Assembly: GCF_000187895.1 (NCBI RefSeq)
Contig: NZ_DS990135.1
Coordinates: 62,001 to 126,000 of the forward strand
Direction of reading: 5' to 3'
Length of the DNA stretch: 64,000 nucleotides
Source of the DNA: Phocaeicola plebeius DSM 17135
GTDB lineage: Bacteria; Bacteroidota; Bacteroidia; Bacteroidales; Bacteroidaceae
Shown here: positions 28,241 through 36,458 of the stretch, piece by piece
Position numbering within the stretch: the first letter of the stretch is position 1
Layout of the letters: each line of letters opens with the position of its first letter
Notes under the pieces: generated by a model
Database searches by the model: none
The model's input: the letters and a program-made list of their open reading frames with translations, nothing else
Told to the model about the DNA's origin: nothing
Position numbers and translations under genes: made by a program

Positions 28241-29077
28241 ATGGAACAGGGAGAAATCATATTATACCAGCCGGATGAAGCGGTCAAGTTGGAAGTGAGG
28301 CTGGAAGATGAAACCGTTTGGCTGACACAGGCGCAAATTGTGGATCTTTTTCAATCCAGCAAAGCAAATATAAGCGAGCATATAAAAAACATATATGATC
28401 AGAAAGAATTAGAGGAAAGTTCAACTGTTCGGGATTTCCGAACAGTTCGACAGGAAGGCAAACGGCAAGTGATGCGCAATCTGACTTATTACAATTTGGA
28501 TGCGATCATATCCATTGGGTTTCGTGTCAATAGTAAAAGAGGTATTTTATTTAGGCAATGGGCGAATAAGGTTTTAAAGGACTATCTTTTAAAAGGGTAT
28601 TCCATTAATAAACGTTTGTCAGAACTTGAAAGGACTGTCGCTCAACATACCGAGAAGATAGATTTTTTTGTGCGTACTGCCTTGCCCCCGGTCGAAGGCA
28701 TTTTTTATAACGGCCAGATTTTCGATGCGTACAAGTTCGCTACCGATCTGGTAAAGTCGGCCAGGCGTTCGATCGTGCTTATCGACAACTATGTGGACGA
28801 AACGGTCTTGCTCATGTTGAGTAAACGCAGCGTCGGTGTCTCGGCCACCATTTACACCCAGCGTATCACGCAGCAACTCCAACTTGATCTTGACAGGCAT
28901 AACAGCCAGTACCCACCTATCGACATCAGGACGTACCGGGACAGTCACGACCGTTTCCTGATCGTTGATGAAACGGACGTGTACCATATCGGAGCCTCGT
29001 TAAAGGATCTGGGGAAAAAGATGTTCGCTTTCTCAAAGCTGGATATTCCGGCGGCTGTGATTACTGACCTGTTATAA
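28241..29077 (+). CDS. RhuM-family protein with C-terminal PLD-like domain
   Basis: 278 residues. N-terminal RhuM (virulence RhuM) region: DETVWLTQAQIVDLFQSSKA, then HIKNIYDQKELEESSTVRDF and the family phrase ISIGFRVNSKRGILFRQWAN. C-terminal half (about 155-278) carries RRSIVLIDNYVDETVLLMLS and HDRFLIVDETDVYHIGASLKD, a single phospholipase-D-like HxD-type motif. A second, broken copy lies at 43.2-44.1 kb. Function uncertain; often found on mobile elements and suspected in stress or phage-related roles. Confidence 0.85.
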   Translation: MEQGEIILYQPDEAVKLEVRLEDETVWLTQAQIVDLFQSSKANISEHIKNIYDQKELEESSTVRDFRTVRQEGKRQVMRNLTYYNLDAIISIGFRVNSKRGILFRQWANKVLKDYLLKGYSINKRLSELERTVAQHTEKIDFFVRTALPPVEGIFYNGQIFDAYKFATDLVKSARRSIVLIDNYVDETVLLMLSKRSVGVSATIYTQRITQQLQLDLDRHNSQYPPIDIRTYRDSHDRFLIVDETDVYHIGASLKDLGKKMFAFSKLDIPAAVITDLL

Positions 29078-29116
29078 TATCCTTTGTCTTATGAATGGGC
29101 TGTCGCAAAAGAAAAA

Positions 29117-29135
29117 CCCGTTCTTGATGAACGGG
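29117..29135. terminator. Hairpin terminator
   Basis: CCCGTTC/GAACGGG with 5-nt loop, flanked by AAAAA on the left and TATATCCTT on the right, so it could work in both directions. Confidence 0.75.
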
Positions 29136-29318
29136 TATATCCTTGACTTGGTTACGTGTTTTGATAACAGAGGCTTTACCAAGCATTACAATGCAAAGAT
29201 AGTAATTATAGGTTAATTAGCGAATTTCTTTTTTGGATAGATCCGGAAATAATGCCTCCTTGAAAGAGGTGGATAAGGTGATTAAAACAATAGATAAGGA
29301 AGAACAAAAGCAAAAGGG

Positions 29319-29957
29319 ATGAATGTGGTTATTTATTCACGTGTAAGCTCGCAGTCGGCCAGGCAATCGACCGAACGGCAGGTTGTCGATCTGGAGAGGT
29401 TCGCAGCCGGACGGGGGTACGAGGTGACGGCGGTCTTTGAGGAAAAGATAAGCGGACGAAAGGCCAATATCGAACGCCCGGTTTTAAGCCGTTGCCTGGA
29501 ATACTGCACAGATCCGCAGAACCGGGTGGATATGTTGTTGCTGACCGAGATCTCACGCCTGGGGCGTTCAACCCTGGAGATCCTAAAGTCACTCGATACG
29601 CTGCACACGCATAAAATATGCGTGTATATTCAAAACCTGAACCTGGAAACGTTACGGCCGGACAAGACGGTAAACCCCTTGTCCTCTCTGATCACTACCC
29701 TGTTGGGGGAACTGGCCGCGATCGAACGCCAGGGGATCATCGACCGCCTTAATAGCGGACGGGAGTTGTACATCCAGAAAGGGGGCAGGCTGGGACGGAA
29801 GCCGGGAAGCCGGAAAACGGCCGAACAGAGGAAAGAGGAATACCGGGAGGCGATCGCCTTGTTAAAGAAAGGCTACTCGATCCGGAACGTGGCGAAGCTC
29901 ACGGGAAAGGCCGTTTCGACGATACAACAAGTAAAAAAAGACTTCATTAGTAGCTGA
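29319..29957 (+). CDS. Serine recombinase (resolvase/invertase family)
   Basis: 212 residues. Catalytic serine in VIYSRVSSQSARQSTERQ at about residue 10-12, resolvase core LLLTEISRLGRSTLEILKSL near 75-95, E-helix around ITTLLGELAAIERQGIIDRL, and a C-terminal helix-turn-helix (KKGYSIRNVAKLTGKAVSTI). Small resolvase class, likely DNA inversion or cointegrate resolution. Common next to par genes on plasmids. Confidence 0.92.
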   Translation: MNVVIYSRVSSQSARQSTERQVVDLERFAAGRGYEVTAVFEEKISGRKANIERPVLSRCLEYCTDPQNRVDMLLLTEISRLGRSTLEILKSLDTLHTHKICVYIQNLNLETLRPDKTVNPLSSLITTLLGELAAIERQGIIDRLNSGRELYIQKGGRLGRKPGSRKTAEQRKEEYREAIALLKKGYSIRNVAKLTGKAVSTIQQVKKDFISS

Positions 29958-29984
29958 TTATCGGAACAAATATTGTATTTTTGC

Positions 29985-30054
29985 AACAAATACGAGTAAA
30001 TGCACATAATTAAAAACGAGTATTTACACGTGTCTAAAAACGAGTATTTGCACG
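29985..30054 (+). repeat. Three ACGAGTATTT-type direct repeats
   Basis: AAAAACGAGTATTTACACG (30012-30030) and AAAAACGAGTATTTGCACG (30036-30054), preceded by a degenerate copy near 29985-30005. Spacing 24 bp. They lie downstream of a -7-like TATTTTTG (about 29971) and before a gene fragment, so they look like operator sites. Confidence 0.6.
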
Positions 30055-30084
30055 AAAATAATCAGAATCTAAATAAAAACGGTT

Positions 30085-30237
30085 ATGGCAACAATGGCGG
30101 AGAAAATGGCGGCTTCACTGGAGGAATTAAGAAAGCTCCAGGAGAAAGACCGCTGTGTCGTCCTGCAAGGGACGGCCGAGATAGGGAGGACGCATTTAAC
30201 CCGGCTGTTGGATAACGGCTGGTTGCAGGAAGCCTAA
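30085..30237 (+). pseudogene. N-terminal fragment of a Fic/DUF6088-type protein
   Basis: 50 residues. RKLQEKDRCVVLQGTAEIGR and THLTRLLDNGWLQE resemble the winged-helix start of Fic-associated/AbiEi-like transcription regulators, where WLQE is normally followed by the conserved VxKGWY. Here the frame ends at once because it is fused to an rteA fragment running the other way. Family assignment is tentative. Confidence 0.55.
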
Positions 30238-30722
30238 TCCGAAGCCGTCTTTTGCGGCGGCATTTGAAAGACGTTCAAATGCACCGAATACTCGTTGTTG
30301 CTCATCTTCGGTCATGCCCGTACCGGTATCTTCAACGATAAGTTTCAGCAAACCGTTATCATAATCCGCTGCCAATGATACACTACCGTTATCCGTGAAC
30401 TTGATGGCGTTTGACAACAAGTTGTTGCCGATTTGCAGGATACGTTCCTTGTCGGTCAAAACCACCGCATCGGTGTGGCTCTCCACTATCAAAGTCAGCC
30501 CCTTGTTCATGGCAATGGGCATGAACTCCGTTTCAAGAATATGCGTGATTGCGGAAATCCTGCAAGGGGAAAGGTTGGGTTGCTCCTTGCCGTTGTCCAG
30601 ACGGAAGAAATCCAGCAGCGTGTTGAGCATCTCCCGCATACGCTCGGAAGATTGCCGGATATTATCCACATACATGGTGCTTTTATCCGCGCTACAACTT
30701 TTCTGCATCAGTCCGGCATAGC
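30232..30722 (-). pseudogene. rteA: RteA-like sensor kinase, internal fragment
   Basis: About 160 codons covering the end of a HisKA dimer region (SSERMREMLNTLLDFFRLDNG) and an ATPase with N box GNNLLSNAIKFTDNGS and G1 box VEDTGTGM, plus DGFGLG. It closely resembles RteA, the sensor that controls excision of CTnDOT-type elements with RteB. Both ends are cut: by the Fic-like fragment at 30232 and by the radical-SAM stop at about 30722. Evidence of a lost CTnDOT-like element. Confidence 0.8.
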
Positions 30723-30723
30723 C

Positions 30724-31599
30724 TCATTTTGTCAATCGTATTTTTTCGTGGTAGAAGTAGTTTACGATGACAGGTTTGCCTTTTTCCGAGCGTCCGTATG
30801 GCAGATCGTTTATACGATACGGGAAGCCCTGCTCCTTGGCGTAATTTGAAATGTCCTGCTCCAATGCCTGCCAGTATTCAAGCCTTTTTTTATTGTAAAT
30901 TTCCTCGTAAAGCGGTATGAGGTCAGGATACTTCTCACGGATATACGTCATTATCCCGCCTTTGAACTGCCCGCGTAAATTCAGGTTTTCAAGCCAGATT
31001 AAATCAGCATAATCTTTTACCTCCTCTATTATTGCCTTTACGTCTGTTATTCTGGGGAATATGGGCGAGACGAAGCATACGGTGCGGATACCTGCCTCGT
31101 ATGTCTGACGCATCGCTTTCAGACGGCGTTCAATGCTTACGGCGTTGTCCATATCTGCGCAGAACTGCTCGTCGAGCGTATTGACAGACCATGACACAGT
31201 CACTTTGGGAAAACTCTTCAACAGGTCGAGATCGCGAAGGACAAGATCGGACTTTGTGCATATCATAATCTCGGCATCGCTTCCTCGCAGCTCTTCGAGC
31301 AGCCTTCGGGTACGGTGGAATTCTTCTTCATACGGATTGTAACCGTCCGTCACAGACCCTATTACAACACGTTCACCGTCGTATTTATGAGGATTCGTTA
31401 TCGGCTTCCAGTTTTTTACATCTAAAAACGTACCCCACGGCTCGGTGTGCCCGGTGAACCGTTTCATGAACGATGCGTAGCAATACCTGCAGGCGTGGGG
31501 ACACCCTACATAAGGGTTGACCGAATATCCTCCCACCGGCAGAGAGGATTTGGTCATTACACTCTTTACATCTATTTCCTTTATTGTATCCATATTCAT
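30724..31599 (-). CDS. SPL-family radical SAM protein
   Basis: 291 residues. Radical-SAM cluster motif CPHACRYCYASF (about residues 33-44), followed by NPYVGCPH context and GSVTDGYNPYE, typical of the spore-photoproduct-lyase-like family (SplB-like). True SPL repairs UV damage; many relatives in Bacteroidota have unknown substrates. Last gene of a three-gene minus-strand operon, overlapping its neighbour by 4 nt. Confidence 0.88.
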   Translation of the reverse strand: MNMDTIKEIDVKSVMTKSSLPVGGYSVNPYVGCPHACRYCYASFMKRFTGHTEPWGTFLDVKNWKPITNPHKYDGERVVIGSVTDGYNPYEEEFHRTRRLLEELRGSDAEIMICTKSDLVLRDLDLLKSFPKVTVSWSVNTLDEQFCADMDNAVSIERRLKAMRQTYEAGIRTVCFVSPIFPRITDVKAIIEEVKDYADLIWLENLNLRGQFKGGIMTYIREKYPDLIPLYEEIYNKKRLEYWQALEQDISNYAKEQGFPYRINDLPYGRSEKGKPVIVNYFYHEKIRLTK

Positions 31600-32264
31600 T
31601 GTATTCGTCTGGTAAATTGTTCCGGCAATTCCTGAATCATTCTTTCGTCGCCCATAATCGGCAGCAAATCCTCTTTCATGAACACCGGTATGCCATGAGC
31701 CTTTGCCTGTTCTGCAATGCTAAGCACCCATTCGGGGCGCGAATATGACTTTCCTTTTCGGTTTCCGGTCTCTGTGCCTATGACAATCCAGTCAATTCCC
31801 TCGAAATCAATCTCGCCGATATCATCGAAGAGAGGTTCAAACGTGACATGGTAGTGTCGTGCTTTGATATTCTTTTTCAAATCATCAATCCTCCTTTTCT
31901 CGGAACTGCGCGTAACGGTCACGCCCATCCATACGTTCTCGTCGTCAGAGGAGAAACTGATTTTGTCAGGGCGCTTCGTCAGAAAGATATAGGCGTGCTG
32001 GGGATTGCTGCTGATCCGCTCGAAAATTTCTGCGTTCCATTCAGGCTTCCAATCGGAGAAATCGCTCATTCCTGTCATGAGCCACACATGAGGACGGGAC
32101 GTATCGATGATGCGCAGTTTTCGTTCCATGTATTCAGGCACGGAAAAGTCGTCGGTAATGTGGAAACGGCGGCAGTTGTTACGGGCATAGCAGTAAGGGC
32201 ATCCTATAGTGCACCCTACCACTATGTTCATGTTTTTTATCAGGGATTTAATGCAGACACTCAT
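31596..32264 (-). CDS. DUF5131 (Gp37/Gp68-type) radical-SAM-like protein
   Basis: 222 residues. N-terminal cysteines in VVGCTIGCPYCYARNNC and the family blocks HVWLMTGMSDFSDWKPEWN, AYIFLTKRPDKI, WVIGTETG-like (IDWIVIGTETGNRKG). Phage and plasmid homologues are annotated as Gp37/Gp68; activity unknown. Overlaps both neighbours by 4 nt, so the three proteins are co-translated and likely act in one pathway. Confidence 0.87.
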   Translation of the reverse strand: MSVCIKSLIKNMNIVVGCTIGCPYCYARNNCRRFHITDDFSVPEYMERKLRIIDTSRPHVWLMTGMSDFSDWKPEWNAEIFERISSNPQHAYIFLTKRPDKISFSSDDENVWMGVTVTRSSEKRRIDDLKKNIKARHYHVTFEPLFDDIGEIDFEGIDWIVIGTETGNRKGKSYSRPEWVLSIAEQAKAHGIPVFMKEDLLPIMGDERMIQELPEQFTRRIQ

Positions 32265-33037
32265 AACACAACTGTTTCTCCGTCCTCCGGGATAATCAGC
32301 CGGCTCATGTCGGCTTCGTGATGCGTTGCCTCATTGCGCAGAATTGCACGGGTGGTCTGGCAATGGTCGATGGCATCCATGTGTACGGCTATCAGCTTGA
32401 TATGCGAAGGCAATTCGTCAAGTATCTGCATCACTTCGTTCTCGTCGGGGATGATAGGACCGTCCGTTTTGGAAAATTCGGGAAAGATTGCACCTCCGGA
32501 GTTTACCACGATATAGTCAGGATTGAACCGTTCCACGGTGTCTCGGATACATGCTTCCCATCGGCAGTCACCCATTATATAAACGGTCGGGAAGCCCTCG
32601 GCTTTTAGCACATAACCTGATACAGGTCCCATCATCTGCCCGATCTGCCCGAAACCATGATGTCCGGTCGTGCGGTAAATGGATATGCCGTCTATTGTTT
32701 TTATTTCTTCGATGGGTATCACATTTGTAAATCCGTCGTTTCTGATGGCGTCCGCGTCCTGGGGCTGAACGTAGAAAGGAATTTCTTTGGGCAAATGTGT
32801 GGGGACACTCGGCTCGTAATGGTCGATGTGATTGTGGGTCAGGAGCACCATGTCCACGCCTCCGATAATATCCTGAATAGGAATGGTGAGGTGTACCCTC
32901 GGTGTTTTATTCACACCGAGGGCCGATATCAAAGTGCCTTTGTCGGCTAAAACGGGGTCAATTAGCATGGTGTGTCCCGCATACCTGATTTTCAAGGTGG
33001 CATTGCGCACCAATTGTACTGTAGATGTCTTTTTCAT
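32261..33037 (-). CDS. Metallo-beta-lactamase-fold hydrolase
   Basis: 258 residues. Metal-binding motif LLTHNHIDHYEPS (about 85-97), later histidines in GHHGFGQIGQ and AVHMDAIDHC, fold like UlaG/ascorbate-lactonase relatives. First gene of the operon with two radical-SAM-type proteins; divergent from an AraC regulator. Substrate unknown. Confidence 0.86.
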   Translation of the reverse strand: MKKTSTVQLVRNATLKIRYAGHTMLIDPVLADKGTLISALGVNKTPRVHLTIPIQDIIGGVDMVLLTHNHIDHYEPSVPTHLPKEIPFYVQPQDADAIRNDGFTNVIPIEEIKTIDGISIYRTTGHHGFGQIGQMMGPVSGYVLKAEGFPTVYIMGDCRWEACIRDTVERFNPDYIVVNSGGAIFPEFSKTDGPIIPDENEVMQILDELPSHIKLIAVHMDAIDHCQTTRAILRNEATHHEADMSRLIIPEDGETVVL

Positions 33038-33143
33038 GACTATATGTCTTGTTATTGATTACGGGTGCAAAGTTCGGAAGAATCCGGCGAAACATCTATG
33101 CCTGAAAAAACGGTAATTATGCCATTTTGATAAATGAAATTAT

Positions 33144-33151
33144 TATCTTTG
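33144..33151 (+). promoter_or_regulatory. -7 box for the AraC-type regulator
   Basis: TATCTTTG matches TAnnTTTG 17 nt before the ATG at 33168; AAGGATATG forms the ribosome-binding region. The 130-bp interval also carries a weaker minus-strand box for the divergent operon. Confidence 0.6.
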
Positions 33152-33167
33152 CAAAAACGACAAGGAT

Positions 33168-34067
33168 ATGGACGAGATAATCAACCCTGATCGACTGGTC
33201 AGCGTACCGTTCAACAAGACACGCTGCGGCGTGGATTTTTACATCAATACTGCCATAAACAAGGACATCGGACTTGTGCTGACAGAAAACAAGCGGTTTA
33301 AGACAGACTTCTTCAGCTTCTACTTTTTCCGTAAGGCAAACGGATATTTGCTACTGAACTTCCGCAAGATTGAACTGCGCGACGGCATGGTTCTCCTGCT
33401 TTCACCCCATCAGCAACAAGAGTGGCATGTAGATGAGACGGCGTTGGATTACACGTTCCTTATATTCCGCGAAGATTTCATGCGTACTTTTATCGCCGAC
33501 AAGTTCTTCGTTTTTCGCCTTTTGTATTGTTACCAGACAGATACGCCGCCTTACATCAATGCCACACATGACGAAATGAAGGAATATATGCGGCTGCTCG
33601 GAAAGATTAAGTATGAGCTGATGAATCCAGTGTCCGATACGTACAATATCATTGTTTCCTTACTATATTATCTTTTGCTGATTATCAATCGTACATACGC
33701 TGCCGCCTATTGCTTGCCCGCTGAAATTGCTAAAAACAATTTCGCTTTTCGGTTCAAGGACTTGTTGGAACAGAATATCCGCACCCACCAGCGGGTGCAG
33801 GAATATGCAGACATGCTTCATGTCAGTCGCATCACACTCAATAACTCAGTAAAAGCCCAATTCGGAGTATCAGCTACCCATTTGATAAAACAACGTCTGC
33901 TTGAGGAACTGAAGAACGAATTGCTATTCTCCAACCGCACTGTCAGTGAAATGGCGGATGATTTCAATTTCTCTGATCCGAGCCATCTCATGCGCTTCTT
34001 CAAACAGCAAACAGGCAAAACATTTACTCAGTACATGACGGATTACAATAAAGGCATATACGAATAA
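33168..34067 (+). CDS. AraC-family transcriptional regulator
   Basis: 299 residues. N-terminal cupin-like sensing region and C-terminal double helix-turn-helix (VQEYADMLHVSRITLNNSVK; VSEMADDFNFSDPSHLMRFF KQQTGKTF). Divergently transcribed from the MBL/DUF5131/SPL operon, so it is the probable regulator of it. Confidence 0.9.
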   Translation: MDEIINPDRLVSVPFNKTRCGVDFYINTAINKDIGLVLTENKRFKTDFFSFYFFRKANGYLLLNFRKIELRDGMVLLLSPHQQQEWHVDETALDYTFLIFREDFMRTFIADKFFVFRLLYCYQTDTPPYINATHDEMKEYMRLLGKIKYELMNPVSDTYNIIVSLLYYLLLIINRTYAAAYCLPAEIAKNNFAFRFKDLLEQNIRTHQRVQEYADMLHVSRITLNNSVKAQFGVSATHLIKQRLLEELKNELLFSNRTVSEMADDFNFSDPSHLMRFFKQQTGKTFTQYMTDYNKGIYE

Positions 34068-34114
34068 CTTCTTAATATAGTCGATAGCGGCTATCGAAAT
34101 ATGGTTGTTGATGT

Positions 34115-34303
34115 TCAGGCGTTTTTGTACTGCATGAACCATTTTACGATTTCTGGATCTTCGTGCGAGCCGAGTAAGAAAGGCTTGTCGGTATCCAGCG
34201 TCTTTATCCGTGCCATGTCGTCGGCCGACAGGGTGAAGTCTAATATGTCGAGATTCTGCTTCATGCGTTCCGGTTTCACAGACTTAGGAATAATTATGCA
34301 CAC
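34115..34303 (-). pseudogene. Aldo/keto reductase, C-terminal fragment
   Basis: About 62 codons: IPKSVKPERMKQNLDILDFT and SADDMARIKTLDTDKPFLLG, the NADPH-binding end of an aldo/keto reductase (diketogluconate reductase type). No N-terminal part exists; the frame meets the AraC fragment at about 34303. Confidence 0.85.
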
Positions 34304-34986
34304 TGATATTTATCGCGCCCGGACAGGTGTTCGGTGCGGAAGATGACGGCATGCAGTTCCAACCAGATGGCTACCTGCTTATGTTCCATCCCGACCTGCT
34401 GCGGAATACACCTCTCGGGCGGATAATGCGTGAATATTCGTTCTTTTCCTACGAGACAAACGAGGCATTGCACCTTAGTGTGGAAGAACGGCAAATCATC
34501 ATGGATTGCTTCCACAAGATTCAATATGAATTGAACCATCCGATACACCGTCACAGCAAGAACCTCATCACAGACAGCATCAAGACGTTCCTTGATTACT
34601 GCACACGTTTCTATGACCGTCAGTTCATCACACGCGACAACCAAAACCGAGACATCCTCGCAAGATTTGAGCGGTTGCTTGACGAATACTTCCATGATGG
34701 GGCTGCTAAACGGATAGGCTTGCCCACTGTACAGTATTGTGCAGACAAGCTCTGCCTCTCGCCCAACTATTTCAGTGATTTATTGAAAAAAGAAACAGGT
34801 TCAACCGCCCTGCATTTCATTCATGACAAGTCTATTGAAATAGCCAAGACGGAACTTGCATCTACAGACGACACCGTTAATGAAATCGCCTATAATCTCG
34901 GTTTTCAGTACCCGCAACATTTTACCCGACTGTTCAAGAAAGAGGTAGGTTACACTCCGAATGAATATAGAGCGCAAGTGTCGTGA
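34303..34986 (+). pseudogene. AraC-family regulator, N-terminally truncated
   Basis: Frame is open from about 34303 (FIAPGQVFGAEDD) without an upstream start; the first ATG is internal. The C-terminal double HTH (VQYCADKLCLSPNYFSDLLK; VNEIAYNLGFQYPQHFTRLF) is complete. Lost sensor part suggests a relic, though a short DNA-binding protein from the GTG at 34327 is possible. Together with the AKR fragment it marks another junction. Confidence 0.8.
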
Positions 34987-35007
34987 GAATTGGATTAGTA
35001 CAGAATA

Positions 35008-35955
35008 TTAGAACCCAACACCTCTCTTGCGCTTAACTTTCTTCCTTCTGCGAAGTATATCCACCATTTCCTGATTGGCTTCCGCATCAGCAGTGTTATA
35101 AGATGAGCCACTGCTTTTTAGCAATCCCCAAGAGCCGTTGAACAACTCGCTTTGTGCCGTGCCGGACGGTGCGCTTGGTGTAGCCGTTTCATATATTCCG
35201 GCTGTTATTCCCATACGTTCCCTGCATCTGTTGTGCTGCAAAGCCGCGTCAATCTTGGAATAACTGAAACGCCTGTCCACTTTGGAGCCGTTGAAATGGT
35301 AGCCATTCATGGAGAATACAACACCCTGCACCTCGCTGGTCTGCCCCTTATGCTTGAAATGTACTTCCACTCCCTGCCGTTTCAGGTTGGCGATAAGCAC
35401 GTTCCAGTTGCCGCATCTGCCGACTTCCATTTTGATGATGTCGTAAAGCGCATATTTCGTCCTGTCTGGCTCTTTCAGGCGGTTGCGTTTGACATTGTCC
35501 TTTCCGCCAGCCATATGCAAGCCGTATTTCAAGGTCAATTCCTTGCAGATGCGGGTACTGCGCAGACGCTCGTGCCTGTCCGATATGGTATTGCCGTTGT
35601 TGTCTATGCGGTTGAAAGCAATATGCACGTGCGGATGCTCCTTGTCGAAATGCTGGGCGATGAAGAACTGCGTATTCTTGATTCCCATCCGTTCCATATA
35701 TTCAAGCGCGATGCCTGCCATGATACGGTTCGTCAGCCGTAACTCATCCTCTTTGGAAAAACTCAACGCGATATGTCCGACAGGTTTTGTCACCTTATCG
35801 TTCATCCGTGACTGGGCATTGAAACTCATGGCGATAGTTTCCAGATTTTCCATAAACAAGCCTTCGCTTGCTACTATCTGCGTATCCTTCTTCTTGTCGA
35901 TGATGTAATCCACCGCACCCTTGAAGTCGCTTCCTTTTACGATTTTCGCCATCAT
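35008..35955 (-). CDS. mobA: MOBP-type relaxase
   Basis: 315 residues. Three-histidine metal motif HFDKEHPHVHIAFNRID (about 105-120), N-terminal FKGAVDYIIDKK with the nearby DTQIV, typical of Bacteroides mobilisation relaxases (MobA/VirD2-like Pfam Relaxase). It nicks oriT and pilots the strand. ATG ATG start overlaps the mobC stop. The C-terminal region is short, basic and repetitive (RRRKKVKRKRG). Confidence 0.92.
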   Translation of the reverse strand: MMAKIVKGSDFKGAVDYIIDKKKDTQIVASEGLFMENLETIAMSFNAQSRMNDKVTKPVGHIALSFSKEDELRLTNRIMAGIALEYMERMGIKNTQFFIAQHFDKEHPHVHIAFNRIDNNGNTISDRHERLRSTRICKELTLKYGLHMAGGKDNVKRNRLKEPDRTKYALYDIIKMEVGRCGNWNVLIANLKRQGVEVHFKHKGQTSEVQGVVFSMNGYHFNGSKVDRRFSYSKIDAALQHNRCRERMGITAGIYETATPSAPSGTAQSELFNGSWGLLKSSGSSYNTADAEANQEMVDILRRRKKVKRKRGVGF

Positions 35956-36344
35956 ATCCCTATCTTGGTTATAAGTTCATGAATCCTTGCCACTGCCACC
36001 TTGCAGTCCCACCGTTCATCGTGGAAGCCTCCGGCGTTTGCCTTACGCGCAAGCTGGTTGAGATTGTTAGCCATGCCGCAGAGTTGGCGGATGTATCCGG
36101 CATGTTCCTCCGACAGCCGTTCTTTCACATGACCGTTACGGAAACATTCCCTCATGTACTCGCTTGGTGATACGCCCGCCTCATGCGATCGTGTCAGCAG
36201 GCGGAAGTAGTCGGCTGCCGTCATTTTCACTGCGATACGGTATTTCAGTTTCTCGGTTGCTGTTAATTCTTTGTATTTTCTTACCTGCCTCAAATCCGCA
36301 ACTAAGCCCTTCAACGTCCTTCTTGCGTGTACACGTCCTCTCAT
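35952..36344 (-). CDS. mobC: MobC-like relaxosome accessory protein
   Basis: 130 residues. Basic, with the MobC-type core YRIAVKMTAADYFRLLTRSHEAGVSPSEYMRE and LCGMANNLNQLARKANAGGF. Acts at oriT with the relaxase. The overlapping stop/start with mobA indicates coupling. Confidence 0.9.
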   Translation of the reverse strand: MRGRVHARRTLKGLVADLRQVRKYKELTATEKLKYRIAVKMTAADYFRLLTRSHEAGVSPSEYMRECFRNGHVKERLSEEHAGYIRQLCGMANNLNQLARKANAGGFHDERWDCKVAVARIHELITKIGI

Positions 36345-36450
36345 TACTGAATTATCAGATAAATTGAGGCAGAAACACCCACTTCTGCCTACAACATCCC
36401 CTTACCCCACAATGCGACTTGAGACAATACGCAGTATCATACCCATAAGT
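36345..36450 (-). other. Candidate oriT region
   Basis: Upstream of mobC, the usual place for oriT. Contains a perfect 8-bp hairpin AGGCAGAA/TTCTGCCT (36368-36375, 36384-36391) followed by a C-rich run and TTGTAGGCGTTATCC. No nic site proven. Confidence 0.5.
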
Positions 36451-36458
36451 TGTAGGCG

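Noticed and set aside
29985-30054. CRISPR array
   Set aside because: Only three repeats, 24-bp period, no spacers of normal length and no cas genes.
34327-34986. Second intact AraC regulator
   Set aside because: Frame continues upstream into truncated sequence and the sensing domain is missing.
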